From an uncultured Oscillospiraceae bacterium (GTDB taxonomy: Bacteria; Bacillota; Clostridia; Oscillospirales; Oscillospiraceae), in assembly GCA_947627745.1 (NCBI GenBank), contig CANQXH010000002.1, positions 1 through 63,191 of the forward strand: a stretch of 63,191 nucleotides of DNA. Direction: 5' to 3'. Under the pieces are notes generated by a model that worked only from the letters and a program-made list of their open reading frames with translations, searched no databases and was not told the DNA's origin. The translations under genes were made by a program, and so were the position numbers. Of the stretch, positions 1 to 8,337 are shown piece by piece (position 1 is the first letter of the stretch; each line of letters starts with the position of its first letter).

Positions 1-1
1 G

Positions 2-277
2 GGGGTGTGTACCCAGGCGGAGCACTACCGGGTGGGCCGCATCGCCGCGGAAAAGGCAGAGGTGCTGCTGGCCTACGGCCCCAACGGCAGCCGCATCATT
101 GACGGCGCGCTGACGGGCGGCATGTCCGCAGGATGCGCCCGGGCCTTTGAGGATCAGGACCTTTTGGTGGCGGCCCTCCGGCGGCTGGCGGAGCCTGGCG
201 ACGTGATCTTGTTCAAGGGCAGCCGGGGGATGCATTTGGAGCGGATTCTGGAACAATTCCTGCGGGATGACGGCTGA
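2..277 (+). CDS. murF: MurF C-terminus (UDP-MurNAc-tripeptide:D-Ala-D-Ala ligase), 5'-truncated
   Basis: Only the last 92 codons are present; the gene enters from the left edge. The visible part is the C-terminal ligase domain of the Mur ligase family, including the closing motif GDVILFKGSRGM, which is characteristic of MurF. The enzyme adds D-Ala-D-Ala to the UDP-MurNAc peptide in the cytoplasm. It is followed after 15 nt by mraY, the next step of the pathway, which supports MurF over MurE or MurC. Promoter, start and N-terminal domains lie outside the window. Confidence 0.9.
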   Translation, partial: GVCTQAEHYRVGRIAAEKAEVLLAYGPNGSRIIDGALTGGMSAGCARAFEDQDLLVAALRRLAEPGDVILFKGSRGMHLERILEQFLRDDG

Positions 278-292
278 GCGGGAGGGTATCAA

Positions 293-1270
293 ATGACTAG
301 AATCGTTGTGACGGCGCTGACCGGCTGCGTGCTGTCCGCCGTGCTGGGACGTTTCCTGCTGCCGGTCCTCCGGGCGCTGAAAGCGGGCCAGTCCATCCGC
401 AGCATCGGCCCCACCTGGCACAATTCCAAGGCGGGGACCCCGCTGATGGGCGGGCTGATGTTCATCGCCTCGGTGGTCATCTGCCTGGCGGTGAATCTGC
501 CCACAACCTACGACTATTCCGCCTTTTACGCGCTGGGCGTGAGCCTGTGCTTCGGCATGGTGGGCTTCCTAGACGATCTGTGCAAGGTCCGGTTCAAGCG
601 GGACCTGGGCCTGACCGCCCTGCAGAAGATCCTGCTGCAAATGGCCGTTTCCGCCATTTATCTCTATGTTTTGTATAAAGAGGGGATCCTGAGCTGCGAC
701 CTGTATGTCCCCTTTTTTGATGTTTCCTTCCCCGTGCACCCCATGCTTTATATTTTCTTTGCCATGTTCGTCATGGTGGGCTGCGACAATGCTGTGAACC
801 TGACCGATGGGGTGGACGGCCTTTCCAGCTCGGTGACGCTGCCTGTGATGATCTTCTTCACCGGCACGGCCTACACCATGGGCCGGGAGGATCTGGCCCT
901 GCTGCCCGCCGCGCTGGTGGGGGCGCTGATCGCCTACCTTTTCTACAATTTCCACCCCGCCAAGGTGTTCATGGGGGACACCGGTTCCTTGTTCCTGGGC
1001 GGTGTGGTGTGCTCCATGGCCTTTGCCCTGGATATGCCCCTGGTGCTGATCCTGGTGGGCTTTGTGTATATCGTGGAGACGCTCTCCGATATTATTCAGA
1101 TCGTGTATTTCAAGGCGACCCACGGCAAGCGGTTCTTCAAGATGGCCCCCCTCCACCATCACTTTGAGAAGTGCGGGTGGAAGGAGGAGAAGATCGTGTT
1201 CGTCTTTGCCGGGGTATCCACCCTTATGTGCCTGCTGGCCTGGTACGGTATAGCGGGAAAAATTCGCTGA
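293..1270 (+). CDS. mraY: Phospho-N-acetylmuramoyl-pentapeptide-transferase MraY
   Basis: Integral membrane enzyme that transfers phospho-MurNAc-pentapeptide to undecaprenyl phosphate, making lipid I. The 325-aa product has the family landmarks: the Asp pair D94-D95 (FLDDL), NLTDGVDGL at 169-177, MGDTGS at 227-232, and the HHHF segment at 288-291. About ten hydrophobic segments fit the fold. Length is normal. In many Firmicutes murD follows; here ftsW follows directly after 18 nt. Confidence 0.97.
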   Translation: MTRIVVTALTGCVLSAVLGRFLLPVLRALKAGQSIRSIGPTWHNSKAGTPLMGGLMFIASVVICLAVNLPTTYDYSAFYALGVSLCFGMVGFLDDLCKVRFKRDLGLTALQKILLQMAVSAIYLYVLYKEGILSCDLYVPFFDVSFPVHPMLYIFFAMFVMVGCDNAVNLTDGVDGLSSSVTLPVMIFFTGTAYTMGREDLALLPAALVGALIAYLFYNFHPAKVFMGDTGSLFLGGVVCSMAFALDMPLVLILVGFVYIVETLSDIIQIVYFKATHGKRFFKMAPLHHHFEKCGWKEEKIVFVFAGVSTLMCLLAWYGIAGKIR

Positions 1271-1288
1271 CCCCGAAAGGAGATTCTC

Positions 1289-2458
1289 ATGGCATCGGAG
1301 CGGACTCTGTATGCCAAAGAGGACCGCCGCCGGGTTTTCCCGGCGGGACAAAGCGTGGACTTTCCGTTTTTGCTGCTGGTGCTGCTACTCTTGACCGTGG
1401 GCCTGGTGATGCTCTATTCCGCCAGCTACGCTCAGAGCGAATACGACACCGGCTATGCCATTTCCACCCGGTATCTGCAAAAGCAGGCGGCCTGCGCCGG
1501 GCTGGGCCTGGCCGCCATGTGGGCCATGAGCCGGATCGATCCCAAGTTCTGGCTGAAAATGGCCTGGCCGCTGTACGGCGTCAGCATTGTGCTGCTGCTG
1601 TCGGTGCTGTTTTTCGGGGAGTCGGTGAACGGAGCAAGGCGCTGGATCAATATTGCCGGCCTCCAGTTTCAGCCCTCGGAGGTGGCGAAATTCACCATGA
1701 TCCTCCTTTTCGCCCGGCTGACCAAGCTCTTTGGGACCCAGGCGAAGCAGTTCCGCTACGGCGTCCTGGGTTTCGGCTGCGCGCTGTTGGGGATCTTGAT
1801 CCCTCTTGCCCTGGAAAAGCACCTCTCGGCCATTATGCTCATGGGGATGGTGGCGGTGGTGATGATGTTTGTCGCGGGCACCAGCCCCAAGTGGCTCCTG
1901 GCGGGGGCCGGGGCGGCGGCGCTGTTTGTGCTGGTTTACATCAGCTTCATGGGCTATGCCGGAGACCGGGTCTCCGCCTGGCTCCACCCGGAGCAGGACC
2001 CCGGGGATACCGGCTATCAAATTCTGCAATCCTTGTACGCCATCGGCTCCGGGGGCCTGTTCGGACTGGGGCTGGGGAAGAGCAGGCAGAAGTATCTGTA
2101 CCTGCCATTCCAGTACAATGACTATATCTTTGCCATCGCCTGCGAGGAGCTGGGGCTGGTGGGGGCGCTGCTCATCGCAGCCCTGTTCGCCGCCCTCATC
2201 TTGCGGGGCTATTGGATCGCTCTGCGGGCCCGGGACCGGTTTTCCACCGTCCTGGCGGCGGGACTGGTGACGCTGATCGCCGTCCAGGTGCTGCTCAACC
2301 TGGGGGTGGTCACCAACCTGCTGCCGTCCACCGGCATCGCCCTGCCCTTCTTCTCCTATGGGGGGACGGCGCTGGCGGTGAACCTGGGGGAAATGGGCAT
2401 TGTCCTGGCGGTTTCCCGGCAGCGCGATCAGCCCAAGGAACAGGAGGGGCAGTTATGA
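1289..2458 (+). CDS. ftsW: SEDS peptidoglycan glycosyltransferase FtsW
   Basis: Polytopic SEDS-family protein (389 aa) that polymerises lipid II at the septum with a partner class B PBP. A cytoplasmic N-terminus precedes about ten membrane segments. Conserved SEDS stretches are NGARRWI (114-120), FQPSEVAK (127-134) and PFFSYGG (353-359). The RBS AAGGAG lies before the ATG. Position between mraY and murG favours FtsW over the paralogue RodA; sequence alone does not separate them here. The stop overlaps the murG start as ATGA, indicating translational coupling. Confidence 0.9.
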   Translation: MASERTLYAKEDRRRVFPAGQSVDFPFLLLVLLLLTVGLVMLYSASYAQSEYDTGYAISTRYLQKQAACAGLGLAAMWAMSRIDPKFWLKMAWPLYGVSIVLLLSVLFFGESVNGARRWINIAGLQFQPSEVAKFTMILLFARLTKLFGTQAKQFRYGVLGFGCALLGILIPLALEKHLSAIMLMGMVAVVMMFVAGTSPKWLLAGAGAAALFVLVYISFMGYAGDRVSAWLHPEQDPGDTGYQILQSLYAIGSGGLFGLGLGKSRQKYLYLPFQYNDYIFAIACEELGLVGALLIAALFAALILRGYWIALRARDRFSTVLAAGLVTLIAVQVLLNLGVVTNLLPSTGIALPFFSYGGTALAVNLGEMGIVLAVSRQRDQPKEQEGQL

Positions 2459-3582
2459 ATCTGGTATTTACCTGCGGCGGGACAGGGGGCCATATCAACC
2501 CGGCCATCGCCGTTGCCAACGCCTGGCGGGAGCGCCGGCCTCAGGACAATATTCTTTTTATCGGCTCCACCGGGAACATGGAGGAAAAGCTGGTACCCAA
2601 GGCCGGGTATCGGATTGTCACCTTCCAGGACGCCTGTTTTGCCCGGGGGTTTTCCTGGGATTGCATCGAGTACAATTTCCGGGCCTTAGGCCGGATCGCT
2701 AAGGCGGTTTCCGGCTGTAAAAAGACCCTGAAGGAGTTTGACGCCGACATTGTGGTGGGCACCGGCGGCTACGCCAGCTTTCCCGCCCTGCTTGCCGGGC
2801 ACCTGTTGAAGATCCCCACCTGCGTCCATGAGAGCAACGCTCTGCCGGGCCTGGCCACCAAGCTGGCTGCCGCCTTTGCCGACCGGGTGATGGTGTGCTT
2901 TCCCGAGAGCGTCAGCCGCTACCGGAACCGTAAAAAGGTAGAGGTGGTGGGCATGCCGGTGCGCCGGGAGTTTCTCTTCGGCAAAAAGGAGCAGGCCAAG
3001 AAGGAGCTGGGCCTGACGGGCCGCCCGGTGGTGGTCTCCGCCTTTGGCAGCCAGGGAGCTAGGGACATGAACCTGGTCATCGGCGAGCTGTTCCGCCTGG
3101 AGAAGGATCAGGGGTTCCCCTTCCACCACATCCACGCCGTGGGCAGCTACGGTTGGGAGTGGATGCCGGATCACGTCCGGGCGCTGGGCGTGGACTTAAC
3201 CCAGTCTCCCGAGATCGATATGCGTCCGTACATCTATAACATGCCCCAGGTGATGGCGGCGGCGGATGTGTATATTGGCCGGGCGGGGTCCTCCACCTGC
3301 AACGAGATCGCCGCCAGCGGGGTGCCCTGTATTCTGATCCCCTCGCCCAACGTGACCAACAACCACCAGGAGAACAATGCCCGGGTCCTGGCGGATGCCG
3401 GCGGTGCGGTGCTGCTTCCCGAGGCGGCGTGCGACGCCAAGCGGCTGATGCGGGAGATTCAAAGCCTCCTGGGGGACGAAAAACGCCGCCAGGCCATGTC
3501 CGCCGCCCTTCAACGGCTGGCGGTGCCGGACTCGGCCCAACGGATCTGCCGGATCATGGCGGAACTAACCGCCAAGGACTGA
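2455..3582 (+). CDS. murG: UDP-GlcNAc:lipid I N-acetylglucosaminyltransferase MurG
   Basis: Peripheral membrane GT-B enzyme making lipid II. The ATG at 2455 overlaps the ftsW stop (ATGA) and places the glycine-rich loop GGTGGH at residues 8-13, as usual for MurG; longer in-frame extensions lie inside ftsW and are rejected. The C-terminal domain carries the UDP-GlcNAc-binding stretch around GRAGSSTCNEI and IPSPNVTNNHQ. The 375-aa length is normal. The next gene, ftsQ, starts 19 nt downstream. Confidence 0.96.
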   Translation: MNLVFTCGGTGGHINPAIAVANAWRERRPQDNILFIGSTGNMEEKLVPKAGYRIVTFQDACFARGFSWDCIEYNFRALGRIAKAVSGCKKTLKEFDADIVVGTGGYASFPALLAGHLLKIPTCVHESNALPGLATKLAAAFADRVMVCFPESVSRYRNRKKVEVVGMPVRREFLFGKKEQAKKELGLTGRPVVVSAFGSQGARDMNLVIGELFRLEKDQGFPFHHIHAVGSYGWEWMPDHVRALGVDLTQSPEIDMRPYIYNMPQVMAAADVYIGRAGSSTCNEIAASGVPCILIPSPNVTNNHQENNARVLADAGGAVLLPEAACDAKRLMREIQSLLGDEKRRQAMSAALQRLAVPDSAQRICRIMAELTAKD

Positions 3583-3601
3583 TACCAAAGGAGTATTCCA
3601 A

Positions 3602-4654
3602 ATGGAGCCAAGACAGAATAAACCCCGCTCCAACCAGAGAGGGAAAACCCAGGCGGCCAAGCAGGGGAAGCAGGCCGACGGCAAAAGATCCGCCTCCGGC
3701 GCTCCGCAGCGGCGTTCCGCGGCTGGTTCCCGCTCTTCCGCCTCCGCCGGGAAGCGGGCCTCCGCCCGGACCTCCGACCGGGAGACGGTCCGAAGAAAGA
3801 CCCGGCGGAGGACCGCCGAGACCAAGCCGGATCCCCAGGCCCCCCGGGTGGTATACGTCCCGGCGGCCCCCTTCAGCCGGGGGAAGCTGCTGCTACAGCT
3901 GACCACGGTGGTGGCGGTGGTGCTGGCATTAACCTTCGGCGTGTCCATCTTCTTCCGGGTAAAGAACATCACGGTGGATGGCGCGGTGAAGTACAATGCC
4001 TGGGAGATCCAGCAGGCTTCCGGCATCCGGGAAGGGGACGGCCTGATGACCTTCGGCAGGACCGTTGCCTGCGGGAAAATTAAGTCCCTTCCCTATGTGG
4101 ATACGGTTCGGATTGGTATAAAATTGCCGGATACGGTAAATATTGTGATTACGGAGTTCGATGTCCTCTATGCAGTCCGGGATGAGAGCGGCGGCTGGTG
4201 GCTGATGACCGCCGACGGGAAGATCATCGACCAAGTGGACAGCGCCCAGGCGGCGGAGCATACCGAGGTGATCGGCGTCCGGCTGCTGCTTCCGGGGAAG
4301 GACCAGGAAGCCCAGGCCCTGGAGGACGCGCCGCCTGTCCAGGCCACCGGGGAGTCCGCGCCCCAGACGGTGCGGGCCAGCGACCGGCTTTCGGCGGTGC
4401 TGAGCATCGCCCAGTATCTGGAGAAGTATGGGGTCATCGGCCAGGTGGCCAGCATCGATGTGACGAATCTGGGCAGGATCGAGCTGCAATACGGCCAGCG
4501 GTTTTTGGTGCAGCTGGGGGACACCACCCAGCTGGAGTATAAGATCCGCTGCATGAAGTCCGCCATCGACGAAATGAAGGATTACGAAAGCGGAGAGCTG
4601 GATATCAGCTTCACCATCCGCCCGGATGAGATCATCTACACCCCTCAGGGCTGA
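3602..4654 (+). CDS. ftsQ: Cell division protein FtsQ/DivIB
   Basis: Bitopic division protein (350 aa). A long, very basic Ser/Arg/Lys-rich cytoplasmic tail (residues 1-90) precedes one membrane span (about 96-119) and an extracytoplasmic POTRA domain (about 120-190, beginning FRVKNITVDG), followed by a beta domain. It links the early and late divisome through FtsL and FtsB/DivIC. The tail is long compared with E. coli FtsQ but common in Clostridia. RBS AAAGGAG precedes the ATG. Confidence 0.9.
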   Translation: MEPRQNKPRSNQRGKTQAAKQGKQADGKRSASGAPQRRSAAGSRSSASAGKRASARTSDRETVRRKTRRRTAETKPDPQAPRVVYVPAAPFSRGKLLLQLTTVVAVVLALTFGVSIFFRVKNITVDGAVKYNAWEIQQASGIREGDGLMTFGRTVACGKIKSLPYVDTVRIGIKLPDTVNIVITEFDVLYAVRDESGGWWLMTADGKIIDQVDSAQAAEHTEVIGVRLLLPGKDQEAQALEDAPPVQATGESAPQTVRASDRLSAVLSIAQYLEKYGVIGQVASIDVTNLGRIELQYGQRFLVQLGDTTQLEYKIRCMKSAIDEMKDYESGELDISFTIRPDEIIYTPQG

Positions 4655-4703
4655 AATACAACGGGTTTTTTTGTAAAAACTTCAAGAAAAATGAGAATAT
4701 CTA

Positions 4704-4732
4704 TTGACCAAATTGGATTTTGGGGATAGAAT
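4704..4732 (+). promoter_or_regulatory. SigA-type promoter of ftsZ
   Basis: TTGACC (4704-4709), 17-nt spacer, TAGAAT (4727-4732), in the 140-nt gap between ftsQ and ftsZ. It gives ftsZ its own transcription start inside the division cluster. Confidence 0.7.
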
Positions 4733-4794
4733 ATAGAAGTAAGATTGCATTTCCTGGCAGGACCCCCTGCAAAATATACATAGGAGGAGAGCAT

Positions 4795-5874
4795 ATGTCT
4801 GAAAGTTTCCAGGAGCGCGTGGTAAAAATCAAGGTCATCGGTGTTGGCGGCGCTGGCAACAACGTCATTAACCGGATGATCGAAGCCGGTGTCACCGGCG
4901 TGGATTTTATCGTGGTGAACACGGATAAGCAGGACTTGAATAAGTCCATCTGTAAGAATAAGATCCAGATCGGTGAAAAGCTCACCGGCGGTATGGGCGC
5001 GGGCTCCAAGCCGGACGTGGGCAAGAAGTCCGCTGAGGAGAGCCGGGCGGCCATCGCCAAGGTTCTGGAGAATACGGACATGGTCTTTATCACCGCCGGC
5101 ATGGGCGGCGGCACCGGCACCGGCGCGGCGCCCATCGTGGCGGACCTGGCCCATGAGGCCGGGATCCTTACCGTTGGCGTTGTGACCAAGCCCTTCCGCT
5201 TTGAGGGCGCTAACCGGATGCGCCAGGCCGAGCAGGGCATCGCCGAGCTGTCCGGTCGGGTGGATTCCCTCATCATCATTCCCAACGACCGCCTGAAATA
5301 CGTCACCGATCAGAAGATCACCTTCGCCAACGCCTTCGGCATTGCCGACGATGTGCTGAAGCAGGCCGTCACCTCCATTTCCGAACTGGTGGGCTTCTCG
5401 GACCGGGTCATCATCAACCTGGACTTTGCCGACGTGTCCGCCGTCATGAAGGACGCCGGCCGGGCCCATATGGGCGTGGGCGTCGCCACCGGACGGGAGA
5501 AGGCCGAGCAGGCCGCCCAGGCCGCCGTGGCCAGCCCCCTGCTGGAGACCTCCATCAACGGCGCTACCGGCGTGCTGGTGAACGTCACCGGTTCCTCCGA
5601 GCTGACCCTGGACGATGTGGAGACCGCCGCCGGCATTGTGCAGGAGGCTGCCAACCCCGATGCCAATATCATCTTCGGCGCCACCTGCGCGGATGATTTT
5701 GAGGATCAGATGCGGGTCACGGTCATCGCCACCGGCTTTGAACAGGGCATGGAGAGCGTTCCCGTGGACGCGCCCAAGGCTGCCAAGGATTCTTCCGCCA
5801 ACGGCGCCAAGCCCGCACAGAAGACCGGGGACATCGGCGACATCGACGAGATTTTGAAGCTGTTCAATCGCTGA
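4795..5874 (+). CDS. ftsZ: Cell division GTPase FtsZ
   Basis: Tubulin-like GTPase forming the Z ring. Start at 4795 is set by the strong RBS TAGGAGGAG (4781-4789); an upstream in-frame start runs through the promoter and is rejected. The tubulin signature GGGTGTG sits at 104-110, preceded by the N-terminal loop GVGGAGNN (17-24). The last 11 residues (DIDEILKLFNR) are the conserved C-terminal peptide that binds membrane anchors and regulators. The 359-aa length is normal. FtsA, its usual anchor, is not encoded next to it. Confidence 0.98.
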   Translation: MSESFQERVVKIKVIGVGGAGNNVINRMIEAGVTGVDFIVVNTDKQDLNKSICKNKIQIGEKLTGGMGAGSKPDVGKKSAEESRAAIAKVLENTDMVFITAGMGGGTGTGAAPIVADLAHEAGILTVGVVTKPFRFEGANRMRQAEQGIAELSGRVDSLIIIPNDRLKYVTDQKITFANAFGIADDVLKQAVTSISELVGFSDRVIINLDFADVSAVMKDAGRAHMGVGVATGREKAEQAAQAAVASPLLETSINGATGVLVNVTGSSELTLDDVETAAGIVQEAANPDANIIFGATCADDFEDQMRVTVIATGFEQGMESVPVDAPKAAKDSSANGAKPAQKTGDIGDIDEILKLFNR

Positions 5875-5888
5875 GCGATCGGCAATAC

Positions 5889-5920
5889 GCATCCCGGGCG
5901 GAAGTCCGGGATGCTTTTTT
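5889..5920 (+). terminator. Rho-independent terminator after ftsZ
   Basis: Stem GCATCCCGG (5889-5897) pairs with CCGGGATGC (5906-5914), followed by six T. It closes the division cluster; the next RBS (GGAGG) follows immediately. Confidence 0.85.
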
Positions 5921-5932
5921 GGAGGAAGCGCC

Positions 5933-6682
5933 ATGAATTCCTATCACGCCCTGGCATCCTGCTATGACCGGCTGACCTGGGATGTGGACTATCCGGCGGT
6001 GGTGGCCTTTTACCGGCGGCTGCTGGCCCTGGACGGCCTGACGCCCCGGACCGCCCTGGATTTGGCCTGCGGCACCGGCAGCGTGGCCCTGCTCCTGGCC
6101 GACATGGGCCTGCGGGTGACCGGGGTGGATCAGTCCGAGGAAATGCTTACCATGGCGGTACAGAAGGCCCAGGACCATCCCAATCCCCCTTTTTTCGTCC
6201 GTCAGCGGCTCCAGGACCTCCATGTTCCCCGGGCGGCAGACCTGGCGGTGTGCGCCCTGGACAGCCTGGACTATTTGACAGACCCGGAGGACTGCCGCCG
6301 GGCCATCCGGCGGGTCTACAAGGCGCTGAATCCCGGCGGCTGCTTCCTGTTCGACGTGAATACCCCGGAAAAGCTCCGGGCCATGGACGGCCAGGTGTTT
6401 CTGGACGAGGACGAGGATGTTTTCTGCGTCTGGCGGGGGGAGTTTAACGAAAATACCAACATCTGCTCCTACGGAATGGACATTTTCCGCCGAGAGGGCC
6501 GCCTCTGGCGGCGGGATTTTGAGGAACACCGGGAGTACGCCTACGGCCGGGAGCAGCTGACCGCCTACCTCCGGGAGGCGGGGTTCCGAAACATCCGGGT
6601 CTTCGGGGACCGGCGGCTGGAACCGCCGGGACCGGGGGAGCAGCGGATCTATTTTATGGCAAGGAAGGGAACCTTTCGATGA
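5933..6682 (+). CDS. Class I SAM-dependent methyltransferase
   Basis: Rossmann-fold methyltransferase of 249 aa. Motif I is LDLACGTGS at 42-50, followed by the acidic residue ending motif II in VTGVDQSEEM. The substrate cannot be read from sequence; small-molecule methyltransferases of this type are common in Clostridia. The last codons overlap hslO as ATGA, so the two are translationally coupled. The RBS GGAGG lies just after the ftsZ terminator. Confidence 0.85.
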   Translation: MNSYHALASCYDRLTWDVDYPAVVAFYRRLLALDGLTPRTALDLACGTGSVALLLADMGLRVTGVDQSEEMLTMAVQKAQDHPNPPFFVRQRLQDLHVPRAADLAVCALDSLDYLTDPEDCRRAIRRVYKALNPGGCFLFDVNTPEKLRAMDGQVFLDEDEDVFCVWRGEFNENTNICSYGMDIFRREGRLWRRDFEEHREYAYGREQLTAYLREAGFRNIRVFGDRRLEPPGPGEQRIYFMARKGTFR

Positions 6683-7557
6683 AAGACTATATCGTGCGGG
6701 GCATTAGCCTGGACGGCTTTGTGAAGGCCACCGCCATCCGCTCCACAGACCTGGTGCGCCGGGGCGCGGAAATCCAAAAGACCGCCCCCAACGCCACAGC
6801 CGCCTTCGGGCGGGCGCTGACGGCGGCCTCGATGATGGGGAACCTCCAGAAGGTGGAGAATGGCTCCATGACCCTGCAAATCAAGGGAGGCGGGCCCATC
6901 GGCACGATCCTGTGCGTCTCCGACGCTGTCGGAAACGTCCGGGGCTATGTGACGGAGCCCCAGGTCCCGCTGGTGGAGAAGTACCCGGGCAAGCTGGACG
7001 TGGGAGCTACCGTAGGCAAGGACGGGACCCTGACCGTGATCCGGGACCTGCAAATGAAGGAGCCCTATGTGGGCACCATCCCCCTGGTTTCCGGGGAGAT
7101 CGGGGACGACGTTACCGCCTACTTCGCTCAGAGCGAGCAGGTGGCCACCGCCTGTGCCCTGGGGGTCCTGGTGGACCGGGATCACACGGTGAAAAACGCC
7201 GGAGGTTACCTCCTTCAGCTTCTTCCCGGTGCGCCGGAGGAGACCATCCAGGCCCTGGAGCGGGGGATCCAGCGCTCTGGGGCGGTCACCGCCATGCTGG
7301 AGGCGGGTATGACCCCGGAGGATATTCTGGGAGCCGTCTGCGGCGAGCTGGGGGTGGCGTTTTTGGAGACGACCCCGGTGTGCTACAAGTGCTATTGCTC
7401 CCGGGAGCGGGTCAGCGCGGCCCTGCTGAGCCTGGGCCGGGAGGAGCTGACCGAGATCGCGGGTGAGGGGAAGACCTTTCCGGTGGAGTGCCAATTCTGC
7501 GACACGGTGTACAGCTTTACCCCCTCGGACCTGCGGGAGCTGCTGGAGCGGGCGTAG
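6679..7557 (+). CDS. hslO: Redox-regulated chaperone Hsp33
   Basis: Cytosolic holdase activated by oxidation of a zinc-binding four-cysteine switch. The 292-aa product has CYC at 238-240 and CQFC at 271-274, the canonical CxC...CxxC arrangement with normal spacing. An additional cysteine at 235 lies next to the first pair. The N-terminus is typical (MKDYIVRGISLDGFVKA). It is coupled to the upstream methyltransferase by a 4-nt overlap, and the tRNA operon promoter begins 43 nt downstream. Confidence 0.96.
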   Translation: MKDYIVRGISLDGFVKATAIRSTDLVRRGAEIQKTAPNATAAFGRALTAASMMGNLQKVENGSMTLQIKGGGPIGTILCVSDAVGNVRGYVTEPQVPLVEKYPGKLDVGATVGKDGTLTVIRDLQMKEPYVGTIPLVSGEIGDDVTAYFAQSEQVATACALGVLVDRDHTVKNAGGYLLQLLPGAPEETIQALERGIQRSGAVTAMLEAGMTPEDILGAVCGELGVAFLETTPVCYKCYCSRERVSAALLSLGREELTEIAGEGKTFPVECQFCDTVYSFTPSDLRELLERA

Positions 7558-7599
7558 AAAATTGCCGAAAAAACCAAGGGGCAAAATCGAAAAAAGTGC

Positions 7600-7628
7600 T
7601 TGACAAAAAGCCCTTGCCTGTGTATAAT
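7600..7628 (+). promoter_or_regulatory. Consensus SigA promoter of the tRNA operon
   Basis: TTGACA (7600-7605), 17-nt spacer and TATAAT (7623-7628): an exact consensus match, about 40 nt upstream of tRNA-Val, as expected for a strong stable-RNA promoter. Confidence 0.92.
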
Positions 7629-7669
7629 AAAACCCGTCGCTGAGAGGCCAATTGCTTCCCGGCGGGTAG

Positions 7670-7745
7670 GGGAGCATAGCTCAGCTGGGAGAGCACATGC
7701 CTTACAAGCATGGGGTCACAGGTTCGAGCCCTGTTGTTCCCACCA
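7670..7745 (+). tRNA. tRNA-Val(UAC)
   Basis: 76 nt with encoded CCA. Acceptor GGGAGCA pairs with TGTTCCC; the anticodon loop CTTACAA gives UAC. First gene of a five-tRNA operon. Confidence 0.96.
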
Positions 7746-7751
7746 TCATAC

Positions 7752-7828
7752 GGCCCGGTGGTGCAGTCGGTTAGCACGCCAGCCTGTCACGCTGGAGGTC
7801 GACGGTTCGAGTCCGTTCCGGGTCGCCA
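7752..7828 (+). tRNA. tRNA-Asp(GUC)
   Basis: 77 nt with encoded CCA. Acceptor GGCCCGG pairs with CCGGGTC (one G-T); anticodon stem CCAGC/GCTGG, loop CTGTCAC gives GUC; discriminator G as expected for Asp. Confidence 0.96.
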
Positions 7829-7870
7829 AATAAAATTGCGTTGGTGCAGAGCTTTTAGCTCTGCCCATAT

Positions 7871-7946
7871 GCCTCTGTAGCTCAGTAGGTAGAGCAGGGG
7901 ACTGAAAATCCCCGTGTCGTTGGTTCGATTCCGACCGGAGGCACCA
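7871..7946 (+). tRNA. tRNA-Phe(GAA)
   Basis: 76 nt with encoded CCA. Acceptor GCCTCTG/CGGAGGC; anticodon stem GGGGA/TCCCC, loop CTGAAAA gives GAA. The preceding spacer holds a small hairpin GCAGAGC-TTTTA-GCTCTGC. Confidence 0.96.
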
Positions 7947-7950
7947 AAAC

Positions 7951-8026
7951 GCGGGTGTAGCTCATCCGGTAGAGCGCCACCTTGCCAAGGTGGAGGTAGC
8001 GAGTTCGAGCCTCGTCACCCGCTCCA
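7951..8026 (+). tRNA. tRNA-Gly(GCC)
   Basis: 76 nt with encoded CCA. Anticodon stem CCACC/GGTGG, loop TTGCCAA gives GCC; acceptor GCGGGTG pairs with CACCCGC. Confidence 0.96.
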
Positions 8027-8036
8027 ACAAAGGGCG

Positions 8037-8060
8037 ACGGGGAACCAGCAGGTTCCCCGT
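8037..8060 (+). other. Hairpin inside the tRNA operon
   Basis: Perfect 10-bp stem ACGGGGAACC (8037-8046) with GGTTCCCCGT (8051-8060) and loop AGCA, between tRNA-Gly and tRNA-Cys. No T tract follows, so it may guide processing or cause partial termination. Confidence 0.6.
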
Positions 8061-8074
8061 TACATCTAAAATAT

Positions 8075-8149
8075 GGTACCGTGGCCAAGTGGTAAGGCAA
8101 AGGTCTGCAAAACCTTCATTCCCCAGTTCAAATCTGGGCGGTACCTCCA
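8075..8149 (+). tRNA. tRNA-Cys(GCA)
   Basis: 75 nt with encoded CCA. Acceptor GGTACCG/CGGTACC; anticodon stem AAGGT/ACCTT, loop CTGCAAA gives GCA. Last gene of the operon. Confidence 0.95.
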
Positions 8150-8150
8150 A

Positions 8151-8184
8151 AATACAGCCTCCGGCGGAAGCCGGAGGCTGTATT
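8151..8184 (+). terminator. Terminator of the tRNA operon
   Basis: Perfect 15-bp stem AATACAGCCTCCGGC (8151-8165), loop GGAA, pairing 8170-8184. It begins 2 nt after the tRNA-Cys CCA. A second hairpin, TCATGGGG/CCCCATGA (8186-8208), follows. No long T run is present. Confidence 0.7.
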
Positions 8185-8337
8185 CTCATGGGGCGCACTT
8201 CCCCATGAAAGGAAAGCCGCGCCTTTTCGGGGTTTCAGTTACCCACAATGGGATATTTATCAACATTTTCCCACCGCACACTAGCAGTGGGTTGAAAAAA
8301 CCGGATCCGATAGATCCAAAAAATGGGAGGCGCGGCT

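Noticed and set aside
569..1351. Long minus-strand frame over mraY; similarly 4645-5934, 20539-22248, 22131-23900, 48108-49859 (minus) and 11524-12828, 33177-34568, 36423-37670 (plus)
   Set aside because: Antisense shadows of well-identified genes, caused by high GC; no RBS, low-complexity products rich in His, Gly and Gln.
8239..8265. DnaA-box-like TTACCCACA and TTATCAACA
   Set aside because: Two imperfect boxes only, no AT-rich unwinding region, no dnaA or dnaN nearby; chance is likely.
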